In this document: positions 44,222 to 53,761 of the stretch, one piece after another
How the letters are laid out: the number at the start of each line of letters is the position of its first letter
How positions within the stretch are numbered: position 1 is the first letter of the stretch
Assembly: GCA_965218985.1 (NCBI GenBank)
Contig: CBDCMP010000007.1
Location: 1,674,001 to 1,738,000, forward strand
Direction: 5' to 3'
Source: Pseudopedobacter sp965218985
GTDB taxonomy: Bacteria > Bacteroidota > Bacteroidia > Sphingobacteriales > Sphingobacteriaceae
DNA: 64,000 bases
Notes under the pieces: model-generated
The model's input: the letters and a program-made list of their open reading frames with translations, nothing else
The model's database searches: none
What the model was told of the DNA's origin: nothing
Made by a program: the position numbers and the translations under genes

Positions 44222-46685
44222 CCGTGAGCGGCGGCACTGGCCCCTATACCTATGCCTGGGACAACGGTGCCACAACTGAAGACCTTTCGGGATTGTCCGT
44301 AGGGGATTATACGATCACGGTTAACGATGCGAACGGCTGTTCGGTGTCCAAGACGATCACCATTGCCCAGCCGGCGGCGGCTCTTGCCCTCAGTGAGACC
44401 CATGTCAACGTGGGCTGTTTTGGCGGTTCGAGCGGGTCCATCGACGTGGCCGTGAGCGGCGGCACTGGCCCCTATACCTATGCCTGGGGCAACGGCGCCT
44501 CGACTCAAGACCTCACGGGATTGGCCATAGGGGATTATGCGCTGACCGTCACCGATGCGAACGGCTGTTCGATGTCCAAGACGATCACCATTGCCCAGCC
44601 GGCCGCAGCTCTTGCCCTTACTGATAACCATGTAAACGTGGGCTGTTTTGGAGATTCGAGCGGGTCCATCGACGTGACCGTGAGCGGTGGCACTGGCCCC
44701 TATACCTATGCCTGGGACAACGGTGCCACAACTGCAAGACCTTTCGGGATTGGCCATAGGGGATTATGCGCTGACCGTCACCGATGCGAACGGCTGTTCG
44801 GTGTCCAAGACGATCACCATTGCCCAGCCGGCCGCAGCTCTTGCCCTTACTGATAACCATGTAAACGTGGGCTGTTTTGGAGATTCGAGCGGGTCCATCG
44901 ACGTGAGCGTGAGCGGCGGCACTGGCCCCTATACCTATGCCTGGGGCAACGGCGCCTCGACTCAAGACCTCACGGGATTGGCCATAGGGGATTATACGAT
45001 CACGGTTAACGATGCGAACGGCTGTTCAGTGTCCAAGACGATCACCATTGCCCAGCCGGCGGCGGCTCTTGCCCTCAGTGAGACCCATGTCAACGTGGGC
45101 TGTTTTGGCGGTTCAAGCGGGTCCATCGATGTGGCCGTGAGCGGTGGCACAGCCCCCTACACCTATGCCTGGGACAACGGTGCCACAACCGAAGACCTTT
45201 CGGGATTGGCCATAGGGGATTATGCGATGACGGTTACCGATGCGAACGGCTGTTCAGTGTCCAAGACGATCACCATTGCCCAGCCGGCGGCGGCCCTTGC
45301 CCTGAGTGATACCCATGTCAACGTGGGCTGTTTTGGAGGTTCTAGCGGGTCCATCGACGTGGCCGTGAGCGGCGGCACTGGTTCCCTATACCTATGCCTG
45401 GAGCAACGGCGCCTCGACTCGAAGACCTCTCGGGGATTGATAGCAGGGAATTATGCGCTGAGCGTCACCGATGCGAACGGCTGTTCGGTGTCCAGGACCA
45501 TCACCATCAGCCCAGCCGGCGCGCAGCTCTTGCCCTCAGTGAGACCCATGTGAACGTGGGCTGTTTTGGAGATTCTAACGGGTCCATCGACGTGGCCGTG
45601 AGCGGTGGCACTGGCCCCTACACCTATGTGGGGCAACGGTGCCACAACTGAAGACCTCACGGGATTGTTGGCAGGGAATTATGCCCTGACCGTCACCGAT
45701 GCCAATGGCTGTTCTGTGTCAAAGACCATCACGATCACCCAACCCGCTGCGGCCCTTGCCCTCACTGCTACCCATGTCGACGTGGGCTGTTTCGGCGGTT
45801 CGAACGGGTCCATCAATGTGGCCGTAAACGGTGGCACGGTTCCCTACACCTATGTGTGGGACAACGGTGCCTCGACCGAAGACCTCACGGGATTGACAGC
45901 AGGGAATTATGCCCTGACTGTCACCGATGCCAATGGCTGTTCTGTGTCTAAGACGATGACCATTTCCCAGCCCGCGGCTTTGACCCTCATTGCGACGCAT
46001 GTCGACGTGGGCTGTTTCGGCGGTTCGAGCGGGTCCATTGATGTGACCGTGAACGGTGGCACGTCCCCCTACACCTATTCCTGGAGCAATGGTGCCTCGA
46101 CCGAAGATCTCACCGGCTTGTCCGCAGGGGGTTATGCGCTGACCGTCACCGATGCGAACGGCTGTTCGGTGTCCAGGACCATCACCATTGCCCAGCCAGC
46201 TGCGGCTCTTGCCCTCAGTGAGACCCATGTCAACGTGGGCTGTTTTGGAGATTCTAACGGGTCCATCGACGTGACCGTGAGCGGTGGCACAGCCCCCTAC
46301 ACCTATGCCTGGGACAACGGTGCCACAACCGAAGACCTTTCGGGATTGGCCATAGGGGATTATACGATCACGGTTAACGATGCGAACGGCTGTTCAGTGT
46401 CCAAGACGATCATCATTGCCCAGCCGGCGGCGGCTCTTGCCCTCAGTGATACCCATGTCAACGTGGGCTGTTTTGGAGATTCGAGCGGGTCCATCGACGT
46501 GGCCGTGAGCGGTGGGACAGCCCCCTACACCTATGCCTGGGGCAGCGGTTCCTCAACTCAAGACCTCACTGGATTGTCCGCAGGGAATTATACGATCACG
46601 GTTAAGGACGCCAACAACTGCACTGTAGCCAAAACCATTACCATTACCCAGCCAGCAGTCTTGACGATCAATGAAACTCATGTTA
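43921..46685 (+). repeat. Tandem array of 228-bp SprB repeat units
   Basis: At least 13 near-identical units. Taking the conserved CAT codon of His-Val-(Asn/Asp) as marker, units begin at 43940, 44173, 44401, 44629, 44858, 45086, 45314, 45547, 45773, 45998, 46226, 46454 and 46679. Spacing is 228 bp in most cases, with 225 or 231 where a codon is lost or gained; 229, 233 and 226 mark the frame lesions. Each unit encodes CFGxSxGSIDVxVxGGT, PYTYxWxNGxxT, DLxGL, DYxxTVxDANGCS and ITxxQPA. More divergent SprB units flank it (from 43661 and on to about 47338). The core is visibly richer in GC than its flanks. Confidence 0.93.
44160..45629 (+). pseudogene. SprB-like adhesin, central part with seven frame-breaking sites
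   Basis: Within the repeat array the open frame moves several times. Compared with sister units I see extra bases at 44160 and 44164 (+2), 44735 (+1), about 45380 (+1), 45419 (+1), 45432-45435 (+1), about 45508 and 45521 (+2), and a missing CC after 45628 (-2). The sum is +6, so the original frame is regained. Between lesions the protein sequence matches the repeat consensus exactly. Corrected for these, the gene would encode about 2,643 residues. Whether the lesions are real or consensus errors cannot be told from one sequence. Confidence 0.75.
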
Positions 46686-48907
46686 ATAATGTTTGCTATG
46701 GCGAGAAAGCAGGAAGTATAAACGTGACTGTGACTGGCGGCACTCAACCATATACCTATCAATGGAATTCTGGAGAAACCACCGAGGATTTAAACAATCT
46801 TAGTCCGGGAGATTATGAGTTGATGGTGATTGACAAAAATGGGTGCAGCCAAAATACAAACGTCCGAATAACCCCTTTGCAGCCATTTGAAATTACCGAA
46901 TCCTTGCAACAAGTCAAGTGTTATGGCGAGAATTCTGGTAGCATTAAGCTTTCGTTGACCGGAGGAGGTAAGCCTTATTTGGTAAGATGGAGCAATGGAG
47001 CAACCGGAACGGAGTTGAATAATTTGAGCGCAGGCACCTATGTTTACACAGCTAAAGATGCTTATGGCTGTATCGTACAAAAAATGATCACAGTTAGGCA
47101 GCCTCAGCCTTTAAAGGCGGATTTAAATATTAGAAACACCACTTGTAAATTCAGTGGCGATGGATCCATTTTTGTTGACGTTGAGGGTGGTACGGCTCCT
47201 TATAGGTTTATTTGGAACGGGGCAGACAAAGGGTCAAATAATTACTTAAAAAATATTAATGCCGGTAAGTTCAATATCACTATCATCGATGCTCATTTAT
47301 GTTCTATTCAATTGGTTGCCAACGTTTTACCCGGAAACTGTGCGCCGAGTGCGGATAATGACCAATATGTTACATCAGAAAACACACCCATCATCATTAA
47401 TACCCCCGGGGTCATCATTAATGATGCCGATCCGGACGATGATGAGCTCAAAATCAATTCCGCTAAAAACACTAGTGGGCAGGAAGATCAATTGAGCAGC
47501 GGCAGTGCCACTTTTAAAACTAAAAATGGCACCGTTAAGTTAAATGAGGACGGATCTTTCACTTACACGCCCGATAAAAACTTTTACGGAGAAGAAAGCT
47601 TTTTATATGAAGTTTCTGACGGTTCGCTAGTTTCAAACTATGCAACAGTTAATATCGTGGTGCTAGCTGTGAATGATCCGCCTGAAGCAGTGGATGATAA
47701 TTACAACATTAATGAGGATGAACCTGTGACTGGTAATGTCTCCCTGAATGATTCTGATCCCGATGACGACCCCATCGTCTTCACCTTGGTTACTCCACCG
47801 GTGGACGGGACATTGAATTTTAATGATGATGGGACTTTCACCTACACTCCTGATAAAAACTTCTTTGGAGAAGCCACCTTTACCTATAGGGTTTGTGATC
47901 CTAAAGGATTATGCGATGAGGCGGTGGTGACCATCAATGTAGCTCCGGTAAATGACCCTCCGGTTGCTGTTGATGATGAATTCTACGTAAAGAAAGACGG
48001 GCAGATTAATCAAACAGTTAAAAACAATGATTACGATGAGGACAATGATCCATTGCAGTTTACAGTTCTCACACAACCTGCTTACGGGCAACTCACATTC
48101 AATCCTGACGGAAGCTTTAGTTATAGACCAAATCCTGCTTACCAGGGTACAGACACATTCACTTATCGCACCTGCGACCCTATGGGTTTATGTGATGAAG
48201 CTACGGTGACGCTTTTTGTCCAGCCGGTGGTGACCGTTAATTTAACACCGACATCTGGCATCATCAAAGAGGGTGATCAAATCAGTATCACTGCAACATT
48301 GTCTGAACCTTTGTTGCAGGATGTCACAGTATACTTCACTTACGGTGGCACAGCGACTCCCTTGGCAGATTATACCTTATCAGGAGATTATATCGCTATG
48401 ATCATACCAGCAGGGCAAATGACTACCACCCAAAATTTTGTTGTGAATGCCGTCGCTGATGCAATAAAGGAACAGGATGAAAAAGTGAATGCGAGCATCG
48501 ACTCCACTTCAGCTCCTGATTTTGTAATAATTGGTTTAGGATCTGTCATTACCATTACAGATGTTTATCCTGAGCCTGTTCCCACCACTCCTGACGAGAA
48601 CGGTGATATCAACCCTGATCCTTTAGTCTCTCCAAATGGTGACGGAAAAGGTAATGAGCGTTTCATCATTTACAACATCAGCAAATATCCGGATAATGAA
48701 GTGGTGATCTTCAACAGATGGGGCAATGAAGTTTATAGAATCAAAGGATATGACAATGAAGAAAAATCTTTCAAAGGTATCGCCAATGTAGGCATACTTA
48801 CTAATTCCAATAAAGATTTGGTGGATGGGGTGTATTATTACCTCATCTATACTAACGTTGAAGAAAAAAGAAAATTGAATAAAGGCTACCTGATTTTAAA
48901 AAGGTAG
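45605..48907 (+). CDS. SprB-like giant adhesin, C-terminal part with type IX secretion signal
   Basis: The in-frame tail of the adhesin, truly homologous from about 45629. After five further near-identical repeats and three diverged ones (VCYGEKAGSINV, VKCYGENSGSIKL, TTCKFSGDGSIF), it has three cadherin-like/Big_9 tandem domains (SADNDQYVTSENTP; PEAVDDNYNINEDEP; PVAVDDEFYVKKDG) with Asp-rich calcium-type loops (DADPDDDE, DSDPDDDP, DYDEDNDP). A Calx-beta-like domain follows (VNLTPTSGIIKEGDQISITA). The end is a type B type IX secretion C-terminal domain, as in gliding-motility adhesins: SPNGDGKGNERFIIYNI, VVIFNRWGNEVYR, VDGVYYYLIY and KGYLILKR. Confidence 0.92.
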   Translation: MALAPTPMWGNGATTEDLTGLLAGNYALTVTDANGCSVSKTITITQPAAALALTATHVDVGCFGGSNGSINVAVNGGTVPYTYVWDNGASTEDLTGLTAGNYALTVTDANGCSVSKTMTISQPAALTLIATHVDVGCFGGSSGSIDVTVNGGTSPYTYSWSNGASTEDLTGLSAGGYALTVTDANGCSVSRTITIAQPAAALALSETHVNVGCFGDSNGSIDVTVSGGTAPYTYAWDNGATTEDLSGLAIGDYTITVNDANGCSVSKTIIIAQPAAALALSDTHVNVGCFGDSSGSIDVAVSGGTAPYTYAWGSGSSTQDLTGLSAGNYTITVKDANNCTVAKTITITQPAVLTINETHVNNVCYGEKAGSINVTVTGGTQPYTYQWNSGETTEDLNNLSPGDYELMVIDKNGCSQNTNVRITPLQPFEITESLQQVKCYGENSGSIKLSLTGGGKPYLVRWSNGATGTELNNLSAGTYVYTAKDAYGCIVQKMITVRQPQPLKADLNIRNTTCKFSGDGSIFVDVEGGTAPYRFIWNGADKGSNNYLKNINAGKFNITIIDAHLCSIQLVANVLPGNCAPSADNDQYVTSENTPIIINTPGVIINDADPDDDELKINSAKNTSGQEDQLSSGSATFKTKNGTVKLNEDGSFTYTPDKNFYGEESFLYEVSDGSLVSNYATVNIVVLAVNDPPEAVDDNYNINEDEPVTGNVSLNDSDPDDDPIVFTLVTPPVDGTLNFNDDGTFTYTPDKNFFGEATFTYRVCDPKGLCDEAVVTINVAPVNDPPVAVDDEFYVKKDGQINQTVKNNDYDEDNDPLQFTVLTQPAYGQLTFNPDGSFSYRPNPAYQGTDTFTYRTCDPMGLCDEATVTLFVQPVVTVNLTPTSGIIKEGDQISITATLSEPLLQDVTVYFTYGGTATPLADYTLSGDYIAMIIPAGQMTTTQNFVVNAVADAIKEQDEKVNASIDSTSAPDFVIIGLGSVITITDVYPEPVPTTPDENGDINPDPLVSPNGDGKGNERFIIYNISKYPDNEVVIFNRWGNEVYRIKGYDNEEKSFKGIANVGILTNSNKDLVDGVYYYLIYTNVEEKRKLNKGYLILKR

Positions 48908-48926
48908 GAAGTTTTTAGTTTTTAAA

Positions 48927-48964
48927 ACATCTTTTGGCTTTCTGCAGCAGAAGCCAAAAGATGT
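48927..48964. terminator. Large hairpin between the adhesin gene and hisS
   Basis: A 14-bp perfect stem (ACATCTTTTGGCTT with AAGCCAAAAGATGT) and a 10-nt loop between the two convergent genes. Read on the minus strand it is followed by a T-rich tail, so it should stop hisS transcription; on the plus strand it may also slow the adhesin transcript. Confidence 0.8.
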
Positions 48965-48987
48965 TCATTCCAAGGTAAGGTATAAAG

Positions 48988-50367
48988 TTACTCAGTAAGT
49001 TTGGAAATTACCTGTTCAAGTGTTAACCTCTGCTGAACCCCACTTTGCATGGTTTTAAAAGCCAGCAGACCTGATTTCATCTCGTCTTCGCCTATCACTA
49101 CCACAAATGGAATTTGTTTATCATTGGCGTATTGCATTTGTTTTTTCATTTTGGCACCAAAAGGGAAAAGTTCGGCATTGACTTCTGCTAATCTTAACCG
49201 GTTTAAAATTGGAACAGCGAAAGCTTCCTCCTGCTCTCCAAAAACACAAATTAAAACCTTAGTGCTCTCATTCACGGTAGAAGGGAATAAATTCAGTTCT
49301 TCTAAAACGTCATAAATCCGGTCAGCACCAAACGAAATACCGATTCCGGTTAATCCTTCTTTACCAAACATTCCGGTTAAATCATCATATCTGCCTCCTC
49401 CGCCAATTGAACCCATGGCTACTTCATTGGTTTTCACTTCAAATATGCATCCTGTATAGTAATTGAGTCCGCGAGCCAAAGTCAAATCAAGTTCTACATT
49501 AGCGGTCTGCAAACTGAAATTAGAAAGATATGAAAATACTTTATCAATTTCATCGATACCTTTTAACCCAACGATAGAATTTGATAATATCAGTTTTAAG
49601 GAACTCAACTTTTCATCATTAGAACCTGAAAGTAAAATCACAGGTTTTAATATATCCATGTCAGCTAATGTAAAACCTTTGTCTAAAAGTTCCTTTTCTA
49701 CACCTTCAAGACTTATTTTATCCAGTTTATCAATAGCTACAGTCAGATCAACTATCTGATCTGGTTTACCTATTAATTCTGCAATGCCCGATAGTATCTT
49801 TCTATTGTTAATTTTAATACTGAAATATTTTAGTCCAAGAAGACTTAAAGCTTCGTCGTAGATGCATACAAATTCAGCTTCGTTTAATAGAGAATCAGAT
49901 CCCACCACATCGGCATCACACTGATAGAATTCGCGGTATCTTCCTTTCTGTGGACGATCTGCCCGCCAAACCGGTTGTATTTGAAAGCGTTTAAACGGAG
50001 AGGTGATTTCATGCTGGTGCATCACCACATAACGTGCGAAAGGAACCGTTAAATCATAGCGTAAAGCTTTTTCAGAAATGAGTGGAAGCAAATTTTTAGA
50101 AGTCATTCCTTCTCCTTCTTGTTTCAAGCTTTCAGCTTTAGATAGGTAATCCCCGGAATTTAAAATTTTAAAAATCAGCTGGTCACCTTCATCTCCGTAT
50201 TTACCAGTCAAAGTGTCCAAATTCTCCATCGCAGGAGTTTGAATCTCCTGATAACCATATTTTCTGAATACTTTTTTAATGGTGTCAAAAATATAGTTAC
50301 GCCTGGTCATCACCACAGGGCCAAAATCCCTGGTGCCTTTTGGAATCGCTGCCTTCACATTTGCCAT
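48988..50367 (-). CDS. hisS: Histidyl-tRNA synthetase
   Basis: 459 aa, class II synthetase. Motif 1 region with KGTRDFGPVVMTRRNYIF; motif 2 with FQIQPVWRADRPQKGRYREF, including the family's characteristic (F/R)xQ-VWRADRP; the histidine-specific LARGLNYYTGCIFEV; motif 3 GGGRYDDLTGMFG and GIGISFGADRIYD. The C-terminal anticodon-binding domain carries VLICVFGEQEEAFAV. It stands alone between the adhesin and clpS. Confidence 0.97.
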   Translation of the reverse strand: MANVKAAIPKGTRDFGPVVMTRRNYIFDTIKKVFRKYGYQEIQTPAMENLDTLTGKYGDEGDQLIFKILNSGDYLSKAESLKQEGEGMTSKNLLPLISEKALRYDLTVPFARYVVMHQHEITSPFKRFQIQPVWRADRPQKGRYREFYQCDADVVGSDSLLNEAEFVCIYDEALSLLGLKYFSIKINNRKILSGIAELIGKPDQIVDLTVAIDKLDKISLEGVEKELLDKGFTLADMDILKPVILLSGSNDEKLSSLKLILSNSIVGLKGIDEIDKVFSYLSNFSLQTANVELDLTLARGLNYYTGCIFEVKTNEVAMGSIGGGGRYDDLTGMFGKEGLTGIGISFGADRIYDVLEELNLFPSTVNESTKVLICVFGEQEEAFAVPILNRLRLAEVNAELFPFGAKMKKQMQYANDKQIPFVVVIGEDEMKSGLLAFKTMQSGVQQRLTLEQVISKLTE

Positions 50368-50477
50368 GGCGCAAAAATACAGATTAGCACTTAATAACCT
50401 ATTTATTCTTACAATTCTGAAACTGCTTTATCCTCGTTTAATTTCCATTGGAGGTTTGCCTGAATTCCGTCTGTTGA

Positions 50478-50526
50478 AGTGAAACAACGGCGAAAAGCCG
50501 ATTTCACTATTAATGTGGGGCGCCAC
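50478..50526. other. Unassigned hairpin-forming element upstream of clpS
   Basis: AGTGAAA (50478-50484) pairs with TTTCACT (50502-50508), and inside it CGGC (50488-50491) pairs with GCCG (50497-50500) around GAAAA; a short GTGG/CCAC hairpin follows at 50515-50526. The block is richer in GC than its surroundings in the 282-bp gap between hisS and clpS. I cannot name it. Confidence 0.4.
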
Positions 50527-50625
50527 AGGGAGAAATAAGCAACTCTCTTAAAACAAAACAATCAAAAACTAATGCTTCATGCCTAATTAATTAAATCCAA
50601 TCATGATTTATTTATGCCAATAGTT

Positions 50626-50633
50626 TATTTTTG
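50626..50633 (+). promoter_or_regulatory. Candidate -7 box of clpS
   Basis: TATTTTTG matches TAnnTTTG in full. With a start of transcription about 7 bp further on, the upstream ATG codons at 50614 and 50638 would lie outside or at the edge of the mRNA, which favours the ATG at 50650 as the translation start. Confidence 0.45.
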
Positions 50634-50649
50634 TCTGATGATTAAGCTA

Positions 50650-50934
50650 ATGGCAGACACACAAACTAAAGAGGAGACGTTCACGCTTGATGAAATATTG
50701 AGTTCTTTAAAAACAATCCACAGGTTGATTTTATGGAATGATGAAGTGAATAGCTTTGATCATGTGATTCACTGTTTAATGAAATACCTCGATTACTCTG
50801 AAATACAATCAGAGAAAATAGCCTGGAAAGTGCACAATGAAGGCAAATGTGATATTTTAGAGGGCTCTTTCACGGAGATGGAAGTCTATCGTAAAATTCT
50901 TCAGCAGGAAGGTTTAACTGTTTCGGTTGATTAA
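50650..50934 (+). CDS. clpS: ATP-dependent Clp protease adaptor ClpS
   Basis: About 94 aa from the ATG at 50650 (MADTQTKEETFTLDE). The core reads HRLILWNDEVNSFDHVIHCL, with the Asn-Asp-(Glu/Asp) loop that recognises N-degron residues, and LDYSEIQSEKIAWKVHNEGK, the family's second hallmark. ClpS delivers N-degron proteins to ClpAP or ClpCP. The N-terminal tail needed for adaptor activity is present. No clpA or clpC gene is nearby. Confidence 0.93.
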   Translation: MADTQTKEETFTLDEILSSLKTIHRLILWNDEVNSFDHVIHCLMKYLDYSEIQSEKIAWKVHNEGKCDILEGSFTEMEVYRKILQQEGLTVSVD

Positions 50935-50996
50935 ATCAATCCTATCTAAATCAAACATTCCTCGTTAATTCCATCAATTTTTTGCATGAAATAACT

Positions 50997-51012
50997 GTAA
51001 TAATGTTATTAC
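50997..51012. promoter_or_regulatory. Palindrome upstream of the TonB receptor gene
   Basis: GTAATAA and TTATTAC are perfect complements around a 2-bp centre, 73 bp before the receptor start. It could be an operator; the regulator is unknown and AT palindromes also arise by chance. Confidence 0.35.
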
Positions 51013-51084
51013 TGTGTCCTATAACCTGAAAGTCGGAGGCATATTTGCATTCTAGATCTGAATGAGCACGAATAAGAAACAATC

Positions 51085-53586
51085 ATGAAATTTAAGTTTT
51101 TCGCCTTTATATTATTACTTGCCGCTACGCGATCAACTTTTGCACAAAGTATTACCACTGTAAACGGCGATGGCATTAAAATAACTGGTAAAGTGGTGGA
51201 TGAGAAATCAGGAAGTATCCTGGATTTTGCCACCATCTCTTTAGTGGACCCCAAAAATGGCAGTGCTGTTAGAGGAGGCCAGTCTGATTTGGAAGGGAAA
51301 TTCACCTTTGAAAATATCCCTGTGGGAAATTATCTGCTAAAAATCTCTTTTGTAGGATACGCTCCTTATTCTCAAAATATCACTGTAAGCGCCGACAAAC
51401 CTCTTTTGGCTTTAGGTTCTATAAAAGTTAAGAAGGGCTCAGGTTCTGTCTTAGATGAAGTGGTGGTGAGTGCAAAAAAGGATGTGATTCAATTAGGAAT
51501 TGACCGAAAAGTTTTCAATACAGACCAAAGCCTAGTGAGCCAGGGAGGTTCGGCTTCAGATTTGCTCGCCACCGTTCCTTCTGTTCAGGTGGATTTAGAT
51601 GGAAATGTAAGCTTACGAGGGACCAGCAGTGTGAGAATATTGATTGACGGAAAGCCATCCACTTTTGGTGGTGGAAACATCACCTCCATCTTGCAATCTC
51701 TTCCGGCAAGTGCGATTGAGAGGATAGAATTAATTACCAATCCATCTGCTAAATACGATCCCGAAGGTCAATCGGGTATCATCAACATCGTGTTAAAGAA
51801 GAATCAGAAGTTGGGAGTTAATGGTAATGTAGCCTTAACAGCCGGTAGGTTTGAAAACTATAATGGAAATGGAAGCCTCAACTATAGAGATCAAAAATGG
51901 AATTTATCGGGTAACTATAGCTATCGTTACTCCAACCGCCCAGGCTCGGGATCAACAAACACTACTTTTTTAGATCCGGCAGCTAATGTGGCGCCCTACT
52001 CTTTTTCAAACCAAACTTCAAATAACCATGGAGAAGACCACACTATTAAATTAGGTGCCGAATATTTTGCCACACCCAATACTTCCATCGGAATTTCCGG
52101 GAATTTGGGATTAGGTCTTGACGATGACCGGGATGATCTCCATCAAAGATTTTTAAGTCAAAATAATAGTTTATTGGATTATGGACAGGGCTTTAATACG
52201 CAGAAAGAAAAGAGTCACGGTTATGATCTTAATCTTGATTTCTCTCATAAATTTAAAAACCCTAAGGAAGAATTGACCAGTAATTTCTCTTTCGGAAGAA
52301 GAACAGAATATCAATTTGAAAACATCATACAGAATTTCTTTCAAAGCAACGGAGAAGTTTCTCAAAACAGGATTTCATCAGACAGGATGAACGATGTGGA
52401 CCAGAAGAATAAGTCATATAATATTCAACTGGATTACACTTTACCTTTGAATAAGGATAGCAAGTTCGAAGCGGGTTATAGAAGCACATTAAAAAATGAA
52501 TCGCAGAATCAGTTATCTGATACATTGATCATCAATTCTTCAAATTATAGTCGTGATCATACCCAAAGCAATTTATTTGATTTGCAGGATGATGTTCATG
52601 CCGTTTATACCAATTATCAAAATCAAATCACTGAGAATTTCGGGTTTCAGGTGGGTTTAAGAGCAGAACAGGCTTATTTGAACACCACCATCACAGGGTT
52701 GGATGGTAATGGCAACGGGCTGATCACTCCCAGCAGGTTGTCTTACTTTCGTATATATCCCAGTGTATACCTGACACAAAAATTCAAAGGAAACAACCAA
52801 TTACAACTGAGTTATTCCCGCCGGGTGAACAGACCCAGAGGTTGGCAAACCAATCCATTCCCAGACAGGTCTGACAGATACAACATCAGGATTGGTAACC
52901 CCAACTTAAAACCTGAGGATATCCATTCCGTAGAATTCAGCTATGCGAAATTCTGGCAAGCGGTCACCTTTACCTCTTCTATTTATTTCCGTCAGGTTAA
53001 CGATGTAGTGCAGAGTTTAAGAGAGAACAATCCTAATGAATTGGGTGGCACGATCTCCCGTTTCTATAATCTTTCTCGCAACCGATCTGCAGGTTTAGAA
53101 TTGATCAGCCGGGCCGATTTAAGTAAAAAAGTGAACATCACGGGTAACTTAAACTTTTTTCAAAGCTATTTTTCTGGAGGGGGAAACTTAGGTATCAATG
53201 ATAATTCGGGCTTTAGCTGGAATGGAAATTTGACGGCTAATGCAACCTTTCAAAAGAGTTTATCTGCTCAGGTAAGTGCTTTCTACAGTGCTCCCAGAAC
53301 CCTTGCTCAGGGTGAGTTCAAGCAAATGTTAAGTGTTGATGCTGGTTTACGATACGATGTTTTAAAGACAAAGGGTAGTCTATCCTTCAACGTAAGAGAT
53401 ATATTCAATTCCAGGAAATTTGGTTTATTGACTGATAACGGTTTATTCATCCAGGATTGGGAAAGAAGAAGACAAGGTGGGGTTTACAATGTAACTTTCA
53501 GCTATAGATTTGGTAACCAAAATCCGGAAGCTAAAAAAACGCAGAAAAAACCTGCAGCGGATCAAGAAGAAGATGTGGGATTTTAA
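51085..53586 (+). CDS. TonB-dependent receptor, outer-membrane beta-barrel family
   Basis: 833 aa. Signal peptide (KFKFFAFILLLAATRSTFAQ), then a carboxypeptidase-regulatory-like domain (ITGKVVDEKSGSILDFATIS to SFVGYAPYSQNITV), the plug (LDEVVVSAKKDVIQLGIDRK, GNVSLRGTSSVRILIDGKP, ITNPSAKYDPEGQSGIINIV), and a barrel of the OMP_b-brl_3 type ending in FSYRFGNQ. This subgroup differs from SusC: no SusD partner and the ID(R/K)K motif after the plug start. Ligand unknown. A charged Lys-rich tail follows the last strand, which is unusual for a barrel C-terminus but common in this subgroup. Confidence 0.93.
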   Translation: MKFKFFAFILLLAATRSTFAQSITTVNGDGIKITGKVVDEKSGSILDFATISLVDPKNGSAVRGGQSDLEGKFTFENIPVGNYLLKISFVGYAPYSQNITVSADKPLLALGSIKVKKGSGSVLDEVVVSAKKDVIQLGIDRKVFNTDQSLVSQGGSASDLLATVPSVQVDLDGNVSLRGTSSVRILIDGKPSTFGGGNITSILQSLPASAIERIELITNPSAKYDPEGQSGIINIVLKKNQKLGVNGNVALTAGRFENYNGNGSLNYRDQKWNLSGNYSYRYSNRPGSGSTNTTFLDPAANVAPYSFSNQTSNNHGEDHTIKLGAEYFATPNTSIGISGNLGLGLDDDRDDLHQRFLSQNNSLLDYGQGFNTQKEKSHGYDLNLDFSHKFKNPKEELTSNFSFGRRTEYQFENIIQNFFQSNGEVSQNRISSDRMNDVDQKNKSYNIQLDYTLPLNKDSKFEAGYRSTLKNESQNQLSDTLIINSSNYSRDHTQSNLFDLQDDVHAVYTNYQNQITENFGFQVGLRAEQAYLNTTITGLDGNGNGLITPSRLSYFRIYPSVYLTQKFKGNNQLQLSYSRRVNRPRGWQTNPFPDRSDRYNIRIGNPNLKPEDIHSVEFSYAKFWQAVTFTSSIYFRQVNDVVQSLRENNPNELGGTISRFYNLSRNRSAGLELISRADLSKKVNITGNLNFFQSYFSGGGNLGINDNSGFSWNGNLTANATFQKSLSAQVSAFYSAPRTLAQGEFKQMLSVDAGLRYDVLKTKGSLSFNVRDIFNSRKFGLLTDNGLFIQDWERRRQGGVYNVTFSYRFGNQNPEAKKTQKKPAADQEEDVGF

Positions 53587-53597
53587 ATATCAACATA

Positions 53598-53633
53598 AAG
53601 GTCTTACGCAACAAACGTAGGGCTTTTCATTTA
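53598..53633 (+). terminator. Likely terminator after the TonB receptor gene
   Basis: AAGGTCTTACG pairs with CGTAGGGCTTT through an 11-bp stem containing three G-T pairs, with a 7-nt loop and a T-rich tail. Confidence 0.6.
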
Positions 53634-53761
53634 AATCGTGGACTTTGTCATTGATTTTAGCAGCAATCCTGAATCCTGCTACTCTTCATGTTGAAATTTT
53701 CTTGATCTTCCCTCCAACCTGTTTCCTAAGGAAACCCTATCAAAAATCAAACATTAATAAA

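Noticed and set aside
44077..44757. Long open frames on the opposite strand of the repeat array (also 44618-44965 and 45719-46228)
   Set aside because: They are shadows of the GC-rich repeat and consist of repeated low-complexity peptides without a known motif or start signal.
43921..46685. Tandem repeats as a CRISPR array or satellite DNA
   Set aside because: The period is 228 bp, a multiple of three, and every unit codes for the same SprB protein motif; there are no short repeats with unique spacers.
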